Positions 17,363 through 26,577 of a DNA stretch of 45,526 nucleotides are shown piece by piece. Both the position numbers and the translations under genes were made by a program. The DNA comes from Psychrobacter urativorans. Its GTDB lineage: Bacteria; Pseudomonadota; Gammaproteobacteria; Pseudomonadales; Moraxellaceae. The first letter of the stretch is position 1. Each line of letters begins with the position of its first letter. The DNA is taken from assembly GCF_904846675.1 (NCBI RefSeq), contig NZ_CAJHBT010000024.1, positions 1-45,526 of the forward strand, read 5' to 3'. Under the pieces are notes generated by a model. That model had not been told where the DNA came from and searched no databases. It saw only the letters and a list, made by a program, of their open reading frames with translations.

Positions 17363-18724
17363 GTGATGATAGTATTTTGGCTTGTGCTAACCATTCTTTT
17401 TATTATTTTTGCCACAGCAAAGTTGAAGTGGCATCCTTTTTTAGTCTTAATACTTTCCGCCTTTTTAGTGGCATTATTTTATCAAGTTCCTCTTGATACG
17501 GTCGCAAAAACTATCTCTGATGGCTTTGGTGGAATCTTAGGTTATATCGGTCTGGTGATTGTATTTGGTACGATTATTGGGTTGATCTTAGAGAAAACAG
17601 GGGCTGCTATTGTTATGGCAGAAACAGTCATCAATTTTCTAGGGCCACGCTTTCCGACCCTGACTATGTCTATCGTCGGGGCAGTGGTCTCGATTCCTGT
17701 GTTTTGTGACTCAGGTTTCATCATCTTGAACTCTTTAAAAGAGTCTTTGGCTGAGCGCTTGCAAGTATCAAGTGTGGCGATGAGTATTGCCTTAGCGACC
17801 GGTTTATATGCGACTCATACCTTTGTTCCGCCCACTCCAGGGCCTATCGCAGCAGCGGGTAACTTGGGGCTTGAGTCGAATCTAGGTCTGGTAATCATGG
17901 TTGGTATTGTAGTGACTGCTGTTGCCGTATTGGCAGGCTGGTTATGGTCAAACCGTTTCCTCGATGTCGAACCAGATAATATAGATGCTGACAATATCCC
18001 AGCTGATGCCGTACCTGCAAATATGAAAGCTCGTGAAGACTACGATAGTATGCCATCAGCAACTATGGCCTTTTTACCTATTATCGTTCCTATCGTTTTG
18101 ATATGCCTGTCCTCTGTTGCCAACTTCCCAACGGCACCGCTAGGCATTGGTTTCATCATTGATATATTGGTATTTATTGGTAATCCCCTAACTGCCCTGC
18201 TCATCGGTTTGTTTCTATCGTTTTTATTAATAAATAGTGGTAATAAGACCCAGCAAATTAGCGACAGCATTGCTCAAGGCCTAGTGGTAGCAGCGCCCAT
18301 ATTATTAATCACCGGAGCTGGCGGCGCATTTGGTGCGATGCTAAAAGTCACCCCAATAGGTGACTACTTAGGCACTACCTTATCGGCTTTAGGTCTGGGC
18401 ATATTTATGCCGTTTATTGTTTCAGCCGCCCTAAAAACTGCGCAGGGCTCTACCACGGTAGCGTTAGTAACCACGTCAGCGATGGTTGCACCTCTATTAG
18501 GACAGATCGGACTTGATAGTGATCTTGGTCGGGTCTTTTGTGTAATGGCAATCGGTGCCGGTGCCATGACTATCTCACATGCCAATGATAGTTTCTTCTG
18601 GATTGTTAGTCAGTTTAGTCACATGAGTGTACCGCAAGCTTATAAAGCGCATTCAGTTGCCACTGGTATTCAAGGTGTCGCCAGCATCATATTCATCTGG
18701 TTATTAACGTTGGTATTTATTTAA
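17363..18724 (+). CDS. GntP family sugar-acid:proton symporter, probable glycerate/gluconate permease
   Basis: A 453-residue polytopic membrane protein of the GntP family (gluconate, glycerate and related hydroxy acids). It has the usual length and 12 or more hydrophobic segments. Family-type stretches are DGFGGILGYIGLVIVFGTII, SIPVFCDSGFIILNSL, LYATHTFVPPTPGPIAAAG and the late segment AQGSTTVALVTTSAMVAPL. Near the C-terminus GAMTISHANDSFFWIVSQF is also characteristic. The start has AGGGAACGTG directly before ATG. A glycerate kinase lies 84 bp downstream on the same strand, which suggests D-glycerate as the substrate over gluconate. This context-based substrate call is an inference. Confidence 0.92.
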   Translation: MMIVFWLVLTILFIIFATAKLKWHPFLVLILSAFLVALFYQVPLDTVAKTISDGFGGILGYIGLVIVFGTIIGLILEKTGAAIVMAETVINFLGPRFPTLTMSIVGAVVSIPVFCDSGFIILNSLKESLAERLQVSSVAMSIALATGLYATHTFVPPTPGPIAAAGNLGLESNLGLVIMVGIVVTAVAVLAGWLWSNRFLDVEPDNIDADNIPADAVPANMKAREDYDSMPSATMAFLPIIVPIVLICLSSVANFPTAPLGIGFIIDILVFIGNPLTALLIGLFLSFLLINSGNKTQQISDSIAQGLVVAAPILLITGAGGAFGAMLKVTPIGDYLGTTLSALGLGIFMPFIVSAALKTAQGSTTVALVTTSAMVAPLLGQIGLDSDLGRVFCVMAIGAGAMTISHANDSFFWIVSQFSHMSVPQAYKAHSVATGIQGVASIIFIWLLTLVFI

Positions 18725-18808
18725 TTTAAGACCAATCAATAAGTGTGTTTTAAACGTTTTAATGATAGATAAACCATAGAAAACTGATAAAGAAATCAAG
18801 AGAGAATA

Positions 18809-19957
18809 ATGAATATTTTAATTGCACCAGACTCATTTAAAGAAAGCTTAGAAGCCTTGGATGTTTGCCTTGCCATTAAGTCTGGGTTTAGTCAGGTATT
18901 TCCGAATGCTGACTATACGTTATTACCGATGGCCGATGGCGGCGAAGGTACGTCCACTGTCTTGTCTTACGTACTAGGCGGGCAATGGAAAGAAGTGATA
19001 GTGCATGATCCACTAATGAGGTCTCTTACCACAAAATACTTGCTATTACCAGATGCTACTGCGGTAATTGAAATCGCTCAAGCATGTGGTCTGCATCTTT
19101 TAAACTTAGAAGAAAGAAACCCTTTAATAGCCAGTAGCTACGGGGTTGGTGAACTCATCAAAGACGCTTTAGATAAAGGGGCAAAACGCATTATTATTGG
19201 TCTTGGTGGTAGTGCAACTAATGATGCTGGCGTTGGCATGTTAGCAGCTTTGGGAATGGCCTTTTATGACCAGCAAGGAGAGCCTTTAGGACAAGGCGGT
19301 GGTCAACTTGCCAACTTGCAACGGATAGACAGCTCAACGTTCAATCCAAACATTCTAAATACCGTCTTTGAAGTGGCCTGTGACGTGAATAATCCGTTAT
19401 GTGGTCCGTTAGGAGCCAGCGCGATTTTTGGTCCACAAAAGGGAGCAAGTACTGAACAAATTAAGCTTTTAGATAAATCTTTAAGTCACTTTGCGACGGT
19501 TTGTCATCAGCATGGCAACCATCACGGTAGTGAAAGTTACCAACATGTTGCAGGTGCAGGCGCAGCAGGAGGCCTCGGCTACGCATTAATGACCTTTTGT
19601 GGAGCACGGTTGCAGTCAGGCTTTGATACGGTAGCCGAGGCTGTTGGTCTATCGCAGCATATTACCAATGCTGATCTAGTGATAACGGGTGAAGGTAAAC
19701 TTGATGAGCAAACTGCAATGGGTAAAGTTGCTGGTGGTATCAGCCAACTGGCTAAGCTGAATCAGACACCTGTTATTGCCATTTGCGGAAGTGTCGATGG
19801 GCTTAAACCTACCCAAACCACTCAATTTGAAGTAGTTATGCCTAGTATCCAAAAAGTAGACTCTATCGATAATGTCTTAAAAGAAGCCTATGACAATATC
19901 GAAACCACTGCGGTAAATATTGCCGCTGCTATTCGTCTGGGGCAGAATACAAAGTAG
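18809..19957 (+). CDS. Glycerate kinase (GlxK/GarK family)
   Basis: A 382-residue enzyme that phosphorylates D-glycerate with ATP, giving 2-phosphoglycerate in this family and feeding lower glycolysis. Signature segments are the N-terminal IAPDSFKESLEALDVCLAI, the active-site LLPMADGGEGTSTVL, and GLGGSATNDAGVGMLAALG. GAGAAGGLGYAL and LVITGEGKLDEQTAMGK are also family-typical. Length is the family norm (about 375-385). AAGAGAGAATA precedes the ATG. The GntP permease upstream gives it a likely substrate supply. I do not see glyoxylate carboligase or tartronate semialdehyde reductase nearby, so the glycerate source is external or encoded elsewhere. GlxK and GarK cannot be told apart here. Confidence 0.94.
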   Translation: MNILIAPDSFKESLEALDVCLAIKSGFSQVFPNADYTLLPMADGGEGTSTVLSYVLGGQWKEVIVHDPLMRSLTTKYLLLPDATAVIEIAQACGLHLLNLEERNPLIASSYGVGELIKDALDKGAKRIIIGLGGSATNDAGVGMLAALGMAFYDQQGEPLGQGGGQLANLQRIDSSTFNPNILNTVFEVACDVNNPLCGPLGASAIFGPQKGASTEQIKLLDKSLSHFATVCHQHGNHHGSESYQHVAGAGAAGGLGYALMTFCGARLQSGFDTVAEAVGLSQHITNADLVITGEGKLDEQTAMGKVAGGISQLAKLNQTPVIAICGSVDGLKPTQTTQFEVVMPSIQKVDSIDNVLKEAYDNIETTAVNIAAAIRLGQNTK

Positions 19958-20125
19958 TTTTTTTGTTTAATATCCTTGAGTGCTTTAAGTCTGTACTAGA
20001 TCATTGACCCTTGGTGTACTTACAATGTGAGTGCGCCTTTTTTATTGCTCTAGGTCAAAGTGTAATAGCATAATAAGATTGGACAGCACATAAGAGGTTA
20101 TACTAACCCAAAGAAGGAAAATAGT

Positions 20126-20312
20126 ATGACCAACAAACGTAAACAGTTTAGCCTATAATTCAAGCTTAAAGCCGTCAATATGGTCATCAATCATAACCGC
20201 AAGATAGCAGAAGTCTCTGAATCGCTGGGTATTGGCCACTCAACGTTAGACACTTGGCTACGTCAGTATCGTAAAGAGCTCAATGGAGAAGCACCCAAAG
20301 CAGGCAAAGCCT
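20126..20312 (+). pseudogene. IS3-family transposase orfA remnant
   Basis: Reading from ATG at 20126 gives MTNKRKQFSL, then a stop at 20156-20158. The same frame continues with FKLKAVNMVINHNRKIAEVS and an HTH segment GIGHSTLDTWLRQYRKEL, as in IS3 OrfA proteins. The similarity ends after KAGKA near 20312, before the leucine-zipper part, where helicase-like sequence begins. The orfB catalytic half is absent. It is a dead fragment. An AAGGAAAAT site survives upstream. Confidence 0.82.
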
Positions 20313-21604
20313 CAGCACTTTCAGTACATTATGGTTGATGAGCTTCAGGATATTGACGAATATCAATCTATTAAACAACTATCGCAGTGCCAACAATATT
20401 GTCAGCTTAGCCAATGACTTTATTGAGTCAGCATTGCCTAGCGACTAAAGCAACTTAAGCAACTTAAGCACCAAGTCAAAGCAACCAACCCTTATCCAAA
20501 TAGTCCTATTCGTCATGCTTTTTATCAACAGACCAAAGGCGTTAATATGGCAGCTTGGGTAGCCGCTGATATTCAACAGCGCCTAAATACTGCTACTAAA
20601 ACGGCTACTGCGCCAACAATAGCCATACTTGCCCCTAAATGGGCGTATTTCGATGCCATCCAGCATTATCTCTAAGCTGAAAACATTACTAACCAGCGTT
20701 TTAATGAAGATGAGCAAGTTATTCCACTTAACAGTCTGATAGGACAAGCTCTATTTCAATATTTAAGTGCCGACCGCTTAACCGTAATCAGTGGCAGCGT
20801 GTATGGTTTTTTAGAGAATTGGCGAAAAGAGCAAAAGCTGAACCACTTAGACAAAGCATGGGAAGCGCTGCTTAGCCATACACAAACGCTGCACAATAGC
20901 ACTTATGAGCAAGTATTGCAGGCACTGGAATATGTATTATACGATGATGACACTCAAGTCATTCTAATCACCTATCATAGCGCAAAAGGCATGGAGTTTG
21001 ATCATGTTTATATCATCGACGAGCAGTCTGCCTCTAATGATAGTCATAGCGACAGACCGCTATATGTGGCGCTTACCCGAGCAAAGCAAACGCTAACCTT
21101 GCTACAAAATCATAAACACCATCATCCTATTCTGGCTAAAATAGCAGCCACTCATGCAGAGTCTATTGCTTTATCTAAGGTCGTCATACCAAAAGTACTA
21201 ACGTTTCATCGGTTTATGCGCTTAGATGAGATGGTATTAACGCCGCTTGCCTTGGTCAATAACACGGGCCTAGAATTCATTGAGCAGACTTTTGCGCTAA
21301 TCTTTGGACGGAAAACCGCGATACCATTAGCGAATTATTCAGAGTGCATTGTTATCAGCAAGACAAGCAAAGTGATGGTTTTTATTCTGCTAAAGGACAA
21401 CAAATTGCCCAACTCTCAATCAGCTTTGCAAAAGAGTATTCAAGCTGTGGTCAAGGCAACCAACATTTAGCCATAGCCGGCTTTACCACTACCTTATTTT
21501 ACCAACAAGATATCTCTTGGTACGAAAAGGCCGGATATAGCGGTTCTAAAGCCAGCCATTATCTGATTATTCCGTATGTTCAGTTCAGCATAAACTGTCA
21601 TTAA
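20313..21604 (+). pseudogene. Decayed UvrD-like helicase
   Basis: A broken superfamily I helicase with remnants in several frames. Motif II survives as YIMVDELQDIDEYQ (20325-20366). Motif IV survives as NYRSANNIVSLANDFIE from 20377 in another frame, so motif III with its GDxxQ loop has been deleted between them. A stop follows SALPSD, another occurs at 20673-20675, and motifs V and VI are visible as TYHSAKGMEFDHVYIID and LYVALTRAKQTLTLL. A further frameshift lies between about 21240 and 21340, after which the last 80 residues (GQGNQHLAIAGFTTTLF) continue in a different frame to 21604. An open frame of 223 residues from 20799 exists but lacks the ATPase domain. The N-terminal Walker A region is missing, replaced by the IS3 fragment. 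Confidence 0.85.
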
Positions 21605-21606
21605 AT

Positions 21607-23022
21607 CTAATCTATCATGCTTAATAAAGCTTCGGTCAGCGCAAACTGGCGGATATCGTTTAGCATTGTCACATCGAAATTATGGACAAAAGCAAATGAC
21701 AGTTGCCGCGTAGGGTCGCACCAAGCAACTGAGCCGTTATAGCCCATATGCCCAAAGCCTTGAGCATTTTCTTGGCACAGCGGCCCATCTTGGCACAATT
21801 GCACGAGACGATGATAGCCCAAGCGCCAGTCCATATTAGTTGGCATTACAGCATCCATACCAGAGACTTGCGGCGTCGATAACTGCGCAAACGTCGCTGG
21901 ATTAATTAACGTCTGTCCATGCCACTCGCCGCCATTCGCTAGCATGGCATAAATAGTAGCCAACGCTTTTGCTGATGCAACGCCATTGACTGCTGGCAGC
22001 ACCGCTTGTAGTGCTCGCGTATCATAATAATCAATAGGCGTCTGGTTAGTAGGTATCAAGGCCGCTTTATAATTTTTAAGATTAAGCTGGCTATGGTCAA
22101 AGTATAGGCGATTGATTTGGGTAGAATTAAGCTTAGAGCTATTGGGCGCAAGCTTATATTCTGCGGAAAGCTGTTGCCAACAGGAATAACTGGGTAAATT
22201 TGCATAAGTATTTAGGGTCTGCTCAGAATCTGCTTTTAACACCGGCTTACGACGTTTACTGCGTTGGTTGCTATCTGGATTAATTAAATTTACGGTTGCA
22301 GAATCGCTGGTAGCAAAGTCCTTTACCAAGGTAGCAACGTCATTTACTTTATCAGCTGGCACGCCAAAATAGCAGCTCTCTGCAATACCTAACGGTTCAG
22401 TTAAATAATACCGTAGCGCTGCCGCCAATGACATATCCGTCACCGCCTCTACTAAGCCTCCCAATATCCAACCGTAAATCAGTGCGCTATAAGCGCTGAC
22501 ATATGAGCCACTGGCAGCGGCTTCATCAACATTACGTCCAGCACTACCTTGAAAGTCATCGGGTTTGGTCATAGGCATAGCAGCAACTTTTGTTAGCATA
22601 ACCTCCCAATCAAGTAGCGTGTCGCTATCGGTCTCAATACTCGTAATAGCGAATAGATTGGCTTGGTGCGACATCAGCGCACGTAAGGTAACCTCTGCTT
22701 TGCCGTTAGCCGCAAATTCCGGCCAGTAGCTGGCAATCGGCGTAGCATAATCCAGCAGTTGCTGTGATACCAAAACATGCACCAAAGTCGCAATTACGCC
22801 TTTGCCAGTAGAAAAGTTTAATGACAGCGCATTAGGCCCCCACTCAACGCCCGCTTGCGCCATACCTACACTTGCTTGCGCGATACATTTGCCCGCCTGA
22901 TAAACGGCCAAAGAGCCACCTGCCGGCGCATCGTCTAATTGCAGTTCAGTCAATAACTGCTGCATACGCTGTTCAATGTTACTATTAATATGGTTATGGC
23001 TATTATTATGATTGTTTGTCAT
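21607..23022 (-). CDS. Serine hydrolase of the beta-lactamase/EstB (class C-like) family
   Basis: A 471-residue member of the serine beta-lactamase-like superfamily (Pfam beta-lactamase; family VIII esterases and DD-peptidase-like enzymes). The nucleophile motif S-x-x-K is STGK (Ser71, Lys74). The second motif Y-x-N appears as YSA (Tyr178). A C-terminal segment GFGHMGYNGSVAWCDPTRQL provides the third motif region (the usual K-T-G replaced by an HMG-type turn), as in EstB esterases. No signal peptide is visible, so it is probably cytoplasmic. A polar insertion around residues 230-300 is unusual (RSKRRKP, HSQLNLKNYK). The start has GAGG before ATG. An esterase role is more likely than beta-lactam resistance, but the substrate is unknown. 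Confidence 0.87.
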   Translation of the reverse strand: MTNNHNNSHNHINSNIEQRMQQLLTELQLDDAPAGGSLAVYQAGKCIAQASVGMAQAGVEWGPNALSLNFSTGKGVIATLVHVLVSQQLLDYATPIASYWPEFAANGKAEVTLRALMSHQANLFAITSIETDSDTLLDWEVMLTKVAAMPMTKPDDFQGSAGRNVDEAAASGSYVSAYSALIYGWILGGLVEAVTDMSLAAALRYYLTEPLGIAESCYFGVPADKVNDVATLVKDFATSDSATVNLINPDSNQRSKRRKPVLKADSEQTLNTYANLPSYSCWQQLSAEYKLAPNSSKLNSTQINRLYFDHSQLNLKNYKAALIPTNQTPIDYYDTRALQAVLPAVNGVASAKALATIYAMLANGGEWHGQTLINPATFAQLSTPQVSGMDAVMPTNMDWRLGYHRLVQLCQDGPLCQENAQGFGHMGYNGSVAWCDPTRQLSFAFVHNFDVTMLNDIRQFALTEALLSMID

Positions 23023-23095
23023 TATTGCCTCATTTTTTTATTTAGTGCTGCTTTTAGTATGGTATTGAATGCGGCTTATAAATTAGCAGTCGCCA

Positions 23096-23126
23096 TTAAA
23101 AACAGGCCACCTAATGGTCGCCTGTT
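23096..23126 (-). terminator. Intrinsic terminator after the DUF442 gene
   Basis: On the minus strand AACAGGCGACC and GGTGGCCTGTT pair with one mismatch around a 4-nt loop (23101-23126), followed by TTTTAA. It lies about 60 bases past the stop at 23189 and before the hydrolase gene. Confidence 0.75.
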
Positions 23127-23188
23127 ATTCATAACTTACGGTTACTGATAAGCTTACAGTTATTAATAAAAAGTTTATTGCTAAACCA

Positions 23189-23716
23189 TTAACGTGGTAC
23201 CAATAAGCGATTATGCACTTCTTGCTCAAACTTCTCGGTTAAACCATAACGATGCCCGCACTCCATCGCGGTCTCTATCTTACGTCCCCGCAGCCAGCCT
23301 GCACGCAGCGCCATCGCGGCACCTACTCGGCTACCCGACTTACAATGCATGGCTATTTTCTTGCCATGATACTGACGCAACAAGCTATCAAAGGCCAATA
23401 TATTGAGCTGCTTAAGGTCGTCTGCACCGCCTATAGGCAATTGCTCATACTGCATTCTCGCTTGCTTGACGGCTGACGCCTCATCAAAGCTTAGTTCAGT
23501 ATCAGGCTGTAAGTTAATCACCACCTCAACCCCAGATTTGGCTAAAGCCGCAACTTTATCATCATCAAGCGCCCCGCTAACAATGCTGTTGTCATCTGGA
23601 CGAAAATAAGGATTAAGCGTGGCTGCAAGATCAACCCCATTATCAGCATCTATTCTCTCAACAGTAGATTGAATAGCCATTTCGGTTCGTAATTTAGTAT
23701 CTTTGGTCATGATCAT
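23189..23716 (-). CDS. DUF442/TIGR01244-type phosphatase-like protein
   Basis: A 175-residue cytosolic protein of the DUF442 beta-lactamase-hydrolase-like/tyrosine-phosphatase-fold group. The signature NLQPDTEL, the DEASAVKQARMQYEQLPI strand-helix and the loop MHCKSGSRVGAAMALRAGW are visible. The loop has the pattern C-x4-R (CKSGSR), as in DUF442 (CRSGTR), not the C-x5-R of classical tyrosine phosphatases. Other DUF442 proteins are fused to metallo-hydrolases of persulfide metabolism, but no such domain is present here. Substrate and role are unknown. ATG at 23716 or the in-frame ATG two codons later could both be used, as no good ribosome binding site separates them. It lies between the hydrolase and the MaoC gene, with its own terminator. 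Confidence 0.82.
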   Translation of the reverse strand: MIMTKDTKLRTEMAIQSTVERIDADNGVDLAATLNPYFRPDDNSIVSGALDDDKVAALAKSGVEVVINLQPDTELSFDEASAVKQARMQYEQLPIGGADDLKQLNILAFDSLLRQYHGKKIAMHCKSGSRVGAAMALRAGWLRGRKIETAMECGHRYGLTEKFEQEVHNRLLVPR

Positions 23717-23803
23717 AATTTTGATGTTTAAACATAGTGATTAGAATAAAAAATAAAAGTTAAGGTTATCAATAGAAATTAAAACTGCTAAAACTATTGA
23801 CCC

Positions 23804-24721
23804 TTATTCATCTTCAGGAAGCAGCTTAATCGTACCAACTAAATGCGGCTTATCATTTTTGGCGCTATATAAGCCAAAGACACACTTATCATCACTGTTT
23901 TCAAGTTTGGCGACTGGCTCTGCAATCAGCTCTACTTCTGAAGGTAAAAAGATAGGCAGTTTGAACGATACTTCAGCAGTGCAAGCATCAGGTAATATAC
24001 CCATCATTCCCAGACACTTAGCTTTAGACCACATGCCATGGGCGATCGCTTTTGGAAATCCAAACGCCCGAGCGGATAACGGGTGCAAATGAATTAAGTT
24101 AAAATCACCTGATACAAAGGCATAACGGCGGCCGATATCTTCTGGCACTTCAAAGACCTTATTAACGCCCTTTTCATCAATCATTGGCTTGACCATCACT
24201 GGACGCGGCTTGCTCTTATCGACTGTACTGCTATCGGGCTTTTTACCACGAGCCAAATAAGTCGAGGTGCCTTCCCAAATGACATCCTCTTGCGATTTGA
24301 CAGTAGTCACAAAGTCAAACTGTTGACCTTGGGTATGATCACGTAAATTATCAAAAGATACCGACATATCAACTGTCTCACGCTCGCCGACAGGACGATA
24401 TTGGGTCACACTATTGTCCACATGTACCAGACCCAGCATTGCAAACGGAAAAGCTTCCTTAACCATCATATTCATCTGCAGCGCCTGTGAGAGCACCGCA
24501 AAGTAAGTAATTGGTATTTTACCATTGTCAGCAAAACCGCAAATCTTACGATAGTCGTTCAGGTTGCCTTCATCAATGTGCAAATCATCCACATAATAGG
24601 TCGCTTGCGGCAATTCATCTTTACCGACTTTACGGTTATCACCGATAGGCAACAAGCTTTTGATGATATTGGCGTAGGTGGTATGCGCTTTTGGCAACGC
24701 ATCATAATGTTTATCTGACAT
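23804..24721 (-). CDS. MaoC-family hydratase/dehydratase (HtdX-like)
   Basis: A 305-residue double-hotdog enzyme. The C-terminal hotdog carries the hydratase-2 motif YAFVSGDFNLIHLHPLSARA with the catalytic Asp-x-Asn-x-x-His arrangement, followed by GFPKAIAHGMWSKAKCLGMM. The N-terminal half (TYFAVLSQALQMNMM and SVTQYRPVGERETVDMSVSF) is the non-catalytic hotdog. Such enzymes hydrate trans-2-enoyl-CoA, or dehydrate (R)-3-hydroxyacyl thioesters. It is downstream of the long FabG on the same strand and near a divergent thiolase, an arrangement like mycobacterial htdX-fabG4-fadA2. TAGGA precedes the ATG. The (R)-specificity and chain length are inferences from family. Confidence 0.9.
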   Translation of the reverse strand: MSDKHYDALPKAHTTYANIIKSLLPIGDNRKVGKDELPQATYYVDDLHIDEGNLNDYRKICGFADNGKIPITYFAVLSQALQMNMMVKEAFPFAMLGLVHVDNSVTQYRPVGERETVDMSVSFDNLRDHTQGQQFDFVTTVKSQEDVIWEGTSTYLARGKKPDSSTVDKSKPRPVMVKPMIDEKGVNKVFEVPEDIGRRYAFVSGDFNLIHLHPLSARAFGFPKAIAHGMWSKAKCLGMMGILPDACTAEVSFKLPIFLPSEVELIAEPVAKLENSDDKCVFGLYSAKNDKPHLVGTIKLLPEDE

Positions 24722-25176
24722 AAATCAATCCTAGGTAAGCCTTGGGCAACTTTTTTTGGGCAGGGGCTGGGTATTTATTTTTCAGTAATTGGTTAAACAT
24801 TTGCTAGCACTCTGAGCTACACAAGTTACTGGACAAGTAGCTGCTAATTATAAATAGCGGTTAAATAAGTCGCTATTAGATTATAGCAATAAAGCAATTA
24901 CACAGACTACAAGCATCAAATAATAAAAAGAATATAAAGTAGTAAAAGGCAGTTTGCCTTATTAAGCTTATATTTTTATCATAAAAAAGCCACCCTTGGG
25001 CAGCTTTATTACAATTTATCAGCAATTTTTCGTAAGTATTTATGAATTTAATATAAAGTAACCAATATAAAGCAACCATTGGAACCAGATACTCATATAA
25101 AAAATAAATCATACATTTTATCTAAAGAGTAACTGTCAAATGCTCTCTATTTAATAACTTACGCTTATGTAATAAC
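24722..25176. other. Intergenic region between fabG-like and MaoC genes
   Basis: About 455 AT-rich bases. It holds the terminator at 24980-25010 and probably a separate promoter for the MaoC gene. A short open frame on the minus strand (24876-25112) reads through the terminator, has no ribosome binding site and is not accepted. Confidence 0.5.
24980..25010 (-). terminator. Intrinsic terminator after the long fabG
   Basis: On the minus strand AAAGCTGCC and GGTGGCTTT pair with two G-U wobbles around a short loop, followed by TTTAT. It lies about 170 bases after the fabG-like stop, implying that the MaoC gene is at least partly transcribed separately. Confidence 0.7.
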
Positions 25177-26577
25177 TTACGCACCAAGTAAACTTTGACC
25201 ACAAACACGTACGGTATTACCGTTTAGGCCACCAGATGCAGGAGACGCTAACCATGCAATGGTTTCTGCAACATCAACTGGCAATCCGCCTTGGCTCATA
25301 GAGTTCATACGGCGACCGGCTTCACGAATGGCAAATGGAATGGCTTCGGTCATTTGTGTTTCGATAAAGCCGGGAGCAACCGCATTAATCGTCATGCCTT
25401 TAGCATTGCCTTCTAGCTGTTTAGCAGTGGCATCGACCAAACCAATCACGCCCGCTTTAGAGGTCGCATAGTTGGTTTGACCTAAGTTACCGGCGATACC
25501 CGAGATTGACGAAACGCAAACGATTCGCGCATCCTCTTTTAACACGTCATTATCTAGCAAATAGCGATTAAGCTTAGCAATACTGGCCAAGTTAATGTTG
25601 ATGACCATATCCCACTTTTGCTCGTCCATTTTGGCAAGGGTCTTATCACGAGTCACGCCAGCGTTATGGATAACGGCATCAAGACCCCCACGTTTTTTAG
25701 CAGCATCTGCAATCTCTGCGCCTGCATCCTCACTGGTGATATCAACCATTAAGGTTGAGCCACTAATTTCGCTCGCAACTTTTTGCAAGTCAGCTTGCTG
25801 TTGCGGTACATCTAGACAGATTACATGCGCACCTTCACGAGCTAATACCCGTGCAATCGCTTCACCAATACCGCGACTGGCACCAGTAACTAACATGGTT
25901 TTGCCACCTAATGGCTGCGTCCAATCTACTTCGACCGCAGTGCCTTTATCAACGCATACTACTTGTCCTGAGACATAAGCTGAACGCGCTGAGGTAAAGA
26001 AACGTAGACTTGAATCAAGATTTTTCTCAGCACCTTCTGCCACATAAAGCAGCTGCGCGGTAATACCACGTTTGAACTCTTTACCGACAGACCTTACAAA
26101 CCCTTCAAGCGCACGCTGCGCTAATGCGGTCTCGATATCATCAATGGCTTCTGGTGGACGACCGATAATAATAACTCGACCTGATTTCTCTACGCGGCGG
26201 GCAACAAAGTGAAAAAACTCATAAACTTGCCTCAGCTCATCAGCGTTACTGATATTACTGGCATCATATAATAAGACTTTAAATTTATCATCGCCGCCGG
26301 TATTGGCTTTTGCTTCAATGCCGGCATCCGCAAGCACATCTTTAATAGTATCAGGACTATTGACGTACACCTCGGCATGCAGCTCAGATAAAATACGTGC
26401 AACAGAAGCACCCACCCGCGTATCTTCACCAGTAGCTGAGCCCACCAACACGCTGCCCCGTACTAAGCGTTGACCACTCTCAAAACGGTCAAGCGTGACC
26501 GGCAATGGCAGTCCTAAGTTTTTTGCGACTTTTTTACCGATAGAAGATTGAACAAAATTACCATAACGGTCTGACAT
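25177..26577 (-). CDS. High-molecular-weight 3-oxoacyl-ACP/CoA reductase (FabG4-like)
   Basis: A 466-residue short-chain dehydrogenase with an N-terminal flavodoxin-like non-catalytic domain (residues about 1-205), unlike housekeeping FabG (about 245 residues). The C-terminal SDR has the cofactor loop LVTGASRGIGEAIARVLA, the NAG motif IHNAGVTRDKTLAKM, the catalytic Ser in VCVSSISGIAGNLGQ, and Y-x-x-x-K in NYATSKAG. NAVAPGFIETQM is the expected motif after the active site. It reduces 3-oxoacyl thioesters to 3-hydroxyacyl thioesters; FabG4 of Mycobacterium prefers CoA substrates and NADH, but cofactor preference is not readable here. AGGAC precedes the ATG. It ends before its own terminator, with the MaoC gene next on the same strand. 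Confidence 0.92.
   Translation of the reverse strand: MSDRYGNFVQSSIGKKVAKNLGLPLPVTLDRFESGQRLVRGSVLVGSATGEDTRVGASVARILSELHAEVYVNSPDTIKDVLADAGIEAKANTGGDDKFKVLLYDASNISNADELRQVYEFFHFVARRVEKSGRVIIIGRPPEAIDDIETALAQRALEGFVRSVGKEFKRGITAQLLYVAEGAEKNLDSSLRFFTSARSAYVSGQVVCVDKGTAVEVDWTQPLGGKTMLVTGASRGIGEAIARVLAREGAHVICLDVPQQQADLQKVASEISGSTLMVDITSEDAGAEIADAAKKRGGLDAVIHNAGVTRDKTLAKMDEQKWDMVININLASIAKLNRYLLDNDVLKEDARIVCVSSISGIAGNLGQTNYATSKAGVIGLVDATAKQLEGNAKGMTINAVAPGFIETQMTEAIPFAIREAGRRMNSMSQGGLPVDVAETIAWLASPASGGLNGNTVRVCGQSLLGA

Noticed and set aside
20799..21470. Open frame of 223 residues that could be called a helicase gene
   Set aside because: It lacks the ATPase N-terminus, follows stops and frameshifts, and its end is out of frame with the rest of the homology, so it is part of a pseudogene.
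24876..25112. 78-residue hydrophobic frame on the minus strand
   Set aside because: It spans a terminator hairpin, has no ribosome binding site, and has AT-rich composition as in non-coding spacers.
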